This document shows, piece after piece, positions 5,682 to 7,787 of a stretch of 7,787 nucleotides of DNA (positions are counted from its first letter, which is position 1; every line of letters begins with the position of its first letter). Made by a program: the position numbers and the translations under genes. This stretch comes from Actinomycetes bacterium. GTDB taxonomy: Bacteria; Actinomycetota; Acidimicrobiia; Acidimicrobiales; RAAP-2. The notes under the pieces were generated by a model, which saw nothing but the letters and a program-made list of their open reading frames with translations, did no database searches and had not been told where the DNA came from. The stretch spans positions 1 through 7,787 of the forward strand of contig JAJZSM010000065.1 in assembly GCA_021849765.1 (NCBI GenBank), read 5' to 3'.

Positions 5682-6053
5682 GTGACGGACAAACCACTCG
5701 TCGAACCCCACATCGGACTCACCCCGAGCGACCTACTCATCGAGGACATCGTCGTCGGCGAAGGTGCGTTAGCCGAATCTGGAGCCACCGTCGTCGTGCA
5801 CTACGTCGGCGTCGCCGCGTCAACCGGCGAAGAATTCGACGCCTCCTGGAACCGCGGCGACACGTTCAGCTTCCCCCTCGGGGCCGGCTACGTCATCGCC
5901 GGCTGGGACCAGGGGGTCGCCGGCATGCGCGTGGGCGGACGTCGGCGCCTCGTCATCCCGGCGCACCTGGGATATGGGGATCGGGGCGCGGGCGGCGTCA
6001 TTGCCCCTGGCGAGACGCTAATTTTCGTCGTTGACCTCGTCGAGATCCGTTAG
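5682..6053 (+). CDS. FKBP-type peptidyl-prolyl cis-trans isomerase
   Basis: A 123-residue single-domain FKBP, catalysing cis-trans isomerisation at prolyl bonds to help protein folding. There is no signal peptide, so it is probably cytosolic. Aligned by eye with human FKBP12, the pocket residues are kept: Tyr41, Phe52 and Asp53 (EFDASW), Phe62, Val71-Ile72, Trp75 (AGWDQGV), Tyr98 (GYGDRG), Ile107 and Phe115. The central G-M-x-V-G-G-R-R-R segment (81-89) is typical. A 20-residue N-terminal lead (PLVEPHIGLTPSDLLIED) precedes the FKBP fold. The start is GTG at 5682, set by AAGGAG at the end of the helicase gene. Its TAG stop interleaves with the stop of the convergent Lon-domain gene, so there is no room for a terminator between them. 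Confidence 0.95.
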   Translation: MTDKPLVEPHIGLTPSDLLIEDIVVGEGALAESGATVVVHYVGVAASTGEEFDASWNRGDTFSFPLGAGYVIAGWDQGVAGMRVGGRRRLVIPAHLGYGDRGAGGVIAPGETLIFVVDLVEIR

Positions 6054-6685
6054 GGAACAAACCGCGTCGGCGAGTCGAGTGCCAGCAGGCGCTGATAGTC
6101 GCCGTAGCGCTCGCAGCAGACCTCGGCAAGCATCCGCAGTCGGTCGTTCACGTCAGCAATGTTCATCATCGCGAACTGGTCGAGAACAGACATCGGCGTG
6201 AGCGAACAGAGTTGCCAGCTACGCACAAGCGGATCCGCATCCATCTCGCAGTCGCGTCGCAAGCACACGTCGGTGTGGACCTCGCTCTGAAGAGCGCGCA
6301 ACGAGCGAACCGCTGACTCGGCATAGGAGAGCAATGACAGGTCGATCTCGCCGTCGTCGATGCGCGGACGCACCGTGGCGCGCGGATACGGCGCGTCGTC
6401 CAACCAGCGCGCCACTTCGACGCAGCCCGTTCCTTCGACCATGAGAAGCGTCTGTCCGTTGGCGACCTGTCGCGAGTCGAGAATCTGCACGACAGTGCCC
6501 ACCGACGTGCGTTCTTCTCCCCCGCCGATCTCGGATCCGCGCGAAATGAGGCACGTGCCGAACACGCCATCGACCAGGTCGTTCAACATCGCCTGGTAGC
6601 GCTCTTCGAAGACGCATAGGCCCACGACCTGATGGGGGAAGACGACCATGCCCAAGGGGAACATCGGCAGGTCCTTCGTCGTCAC
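6050..6685 (-). CDS. Standalone Lon N-terminal (substrate-binding, PUA-like) domain protein
   Basis: A 211-residue protein with only the Lon N-terminal domain. It has no AAA+ or protease part, so it is not a protease itself. LPMFPLGMVVFP (6-17) followed by VFEERYQAML (25-34), then LISRGSEIGGGEERTSVGTVVQI (46-68, in parts), is the usual start of this family. The C-terminal half, after about residue 113, is helical. It holds eight cysteines (24, 45, 88, 141, 146, 160, 190 and 191), which is unusual for this family. The first start is GTG at 6685, with only weak ribosome-binding sequence. ATG at 6664 (residue 8) has AAGGAC six bases upstream and would give 204 residues, but it would cut into the first strand. 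It lies 22 bases after rdgB in the same direction, probably the last gene of an rph-rdgB operon. The molecular role of such single-domain proteins is unknown. Confidence 0.88.
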   Translation of the reverse strand: MTTKDLPMFPLGMVVFPHQVVGLCVFEERYQAMLNDLVDGVFGTCLISRGSEIGGGEERTSVGTVVQILDSRQVANGQTLLMVEGTGCVEVARWLDDAPYPRATVRPRIDDGEIDLSLLSYAESAVRSLRALQSEVHTDVCLRRDCEMDADPLVRSWQLCSLTPMSVLDQFAMMNIADVNDRLRMLAEVCCERYGDYQRLLALDSPTRFVP

Positions 6686-6707
6686 GAGGCCAGCCTACGG
6701 GCACTTA

Positions 6708-7301
6708 CTAGAAGCGGCGCGGCTCTTCGGCGAGCATCTCAGCCAGTTTTCTCAGGGCGCGGGCACGGTGCGAGAGGTCGTTCTTCTCACTCGCCGAGAG
6801 CTCGGCGAGCGTGCGACCAAGCGCGTCGTTCGGGGCGAACACGGGGTCGTAGCCGAAGCCATTCGTCCCACGCGGCTCGCGCGTGATCTCGCCGTCGAGG
6901 ATACCCTCAACCACGAGCTCGTCGCCCTCGGGCGACGCGAGGGCGATCACGGTTCGAAAGTGGGCACGCCGATCCAAGTGTGTCGCCATCTCGGCGAGCA
7001 ACTTCTCGACGTTCTGGGCGTAGGTAGCGGACTCTCCTGCGTAGCGCGCGCTAAAGACCCCGGGCCGCCCGTCCAGCACGTCGACGAAGAGACCAGTGTC
7101 GTCGGCCACCGCGACGTGACGTGTCGCGGCGGCGAGTGCGCGCGCCTTGAGGAGCGCGTTGCCCTCGAGCGTGTCCTCGGTCTCGTCCACCTCACCCACA
7201 TGGCTAGGGCGGGGAGCAACGTCGATGCCGAGCGCCGACAGGACGGCGGACATCTCCTCGGTCTTATGGGGGTTGGCCGTCGCGAGGACGAAGGATCTCA
7301 T
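6708..7301 (-). CDS. rdgB: RdgB/HAM1-type XTP/dITP diphosphatase
   Basis: A 197-residue cytosolic nucleoside-triphosphate pyrophosphatase. It hydrolyses dITP, XTP and related deaminated purine nucleotides to monophosphates, keeping them out of DNA and RNA. Family motifs are complete: the substrate-binding start [11 protein letters not shown] (6-16), [12 protein letters not shown] (42-53), the catalytic segment [16 protein letters not shown] (66-81) with Asp68 as probable general base, FSARYAG (83-89), the base-recognition segment [11 protein letters not shown] (145-155) and [15 protein letters not shown] (168-182). Length is as expected for the family. The start ATG overlaps the RNase PH stop as ATGA, which indicates translational coupling. 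No strong Shine-Dalgarno is present, consistent with that. The rph-rdgB order is familiar from actinobacteria. Confidence 0.97.
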   Translation of the reverse strand: MRSFVLATANPHKTEEMSAVLSALGIDVAPRPSHVGEVDETEDTLEGNALLKARALAAATRHVAVADDTGLFVDVLDGRPGVFSARYAGESATYAQNVEKLLAEMATHLDRRAHFRTVIALASPEGDELVVEGILDGEITREPRGTNGFGYDPVFAPNDALGRTLAELSASEKNDLSHRARALRKLAEMLAEEPRRF

Positions 7302-7787
7302 CGCGCTCGCGGCACTGGTGGCGTCGCGAGCACGTCGCGCTGGGCCGCGTGGATGGCAGTGATGCCGGCGCTCGCGAGATCGAGCAACACGTCAAGCTCT
7401 TCACGAGTGAAGGCCACGTTTTCCGCGGTTCCCTGAACTTCGACGAACCGGCCGTCGCTGGTCATGACGACGTTCATGTCAGTGTCGGCGCGCGAGTCCT
7501 CCTCGTAGGGCAGATCCAGCATCGCGACCCCGCCGACGACACCCACCGAGGTCGCGGCCACGAAGTCGGTCAGAGCGTGCTCGGTGATCTGCCCGTGCTG
7601 GACCAGGCGGGTGATCGCGTCGTGCAGCGCCACGTAGCCTCCGCAGATGGCCGCGGTGCGTGTCCCACCGTCGGCCTGGAGCACGTCGCAGTCGACCGTG
7701 ATCGAGATGTCGGCCAGAAGGTCGAGGCGCGTCACCGTGCGCAACGAGCGCCCGATGAGACGCTGGATCTCCTGGGTGCGACCGGAT
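7298..7787 (-). CDS. rph: Ribonuclease PH, N-terminal part beyond window
   Basis: A phosphate-dependent 3'-5' exoribonuclease that trims tRNA 3' ends. The reading frame is open to the window edge. The visible 163 residues correspond to the C-terminal two thirds of the usual 240 or so; the start lies to the right. [17 protein letters not shown] leads in at the edge, followed by [16 protein letters not shown], whose GGTRT segment binds phosphate. [17 protein letters not shown] carries the conserved aspartates of the active site, and VQGTAE follows it. The TTG near 7744 is internal: family sequence continues upstream of it without a break. The TGA stop overlaps the rdgB start by four bases. Confidence 0.97.
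   Translation of the reverse strand, partial: SGRTQEIQRLIGRSLRTVTRLDLLADISITVDCDVLQADGGTRTAAICGGYVALHDAITRLVQHGQITEHALTDFVAATSVGVVGGVAMLDLPYEEDSRADTDMNVVMTSDGRFVEVQGTAENVAFTREELDVLLDLASAGITAIHAAQRDVLATPPVPRAR

Noticed and set aside
6648..7436. Plus-strand 262-residue open frame opposite rdgB
   Set aside because: It is antisense to rdgB and parts of two other real genes, has no recognisable domain, and arises from high-GC codon use.

Overview
The window is high-GC, densely coded bacterial chromosome. Gene overlaps of 1-14 bases, GTG starts, a probable leaderless promoter, an encoded tRNA CCA end, a ClpP resembling mycobacterial ClpP1 and an rph-rdgB pair together suggest an actinobacterium. 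An Acidimicrobiia-like lineage is possible, but that placement is inference. No mobile element, CRISPR array, phage gene or other sign of recent transfer is visible.

Layout from left to right. (1) A 1-Cys peroxiredoxin on the minus strand runs off the left edge. It is divergent from a plus-strand HAD-IB phosphatase across about 135 bases. (2) A minus-strand run follows the order clpP, an ABC-2 polysaccharide-type permease, then a Wzt-like ATPase with a C-terminal sugar-binding-type domain. Each downstream start shares one base with the upstream stop. The end of the ATPase gene overlaps the end of the phosphatase gene by 14 bases. (3) A 60-base region holds divergent promoter-like sites for clpP and for a tRNA-Leu(UAG). 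(4) A structured leader precedes a DEAD-box RNA helicase that is fused through a basic linker to a cold-shock domain. An FKBP-type prolyl isomerase follows after 9 bases. (5) The FKBP stop interleaves with the stop of a minus-strand operon. Its transcription order is RNase PH (start beyond the right edge), the XTP/dITP diphosphatase RdgB, then a standalone Lon-substrate-binding-domain protein.

Functional themes are RNA and protein quality control (helicase-CSD, FKBP, ClpP, Lon-like domain, RNase PH), nucleotide-pool sanitation (RdgB), peroxide defence, and export of a cell-surface glycan or similar undecaprenyl-linked polymer. The least ordinary features are the tight coupling of clpP to a glycan exporter, the helicase-CSD fusion with its repeat and hairpin leader, and a cysteine-rich Lon-domain protein. 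I see no convincing undescribed defence or mobile system; most genes are housekeeping families in somewhat unusual linkage.
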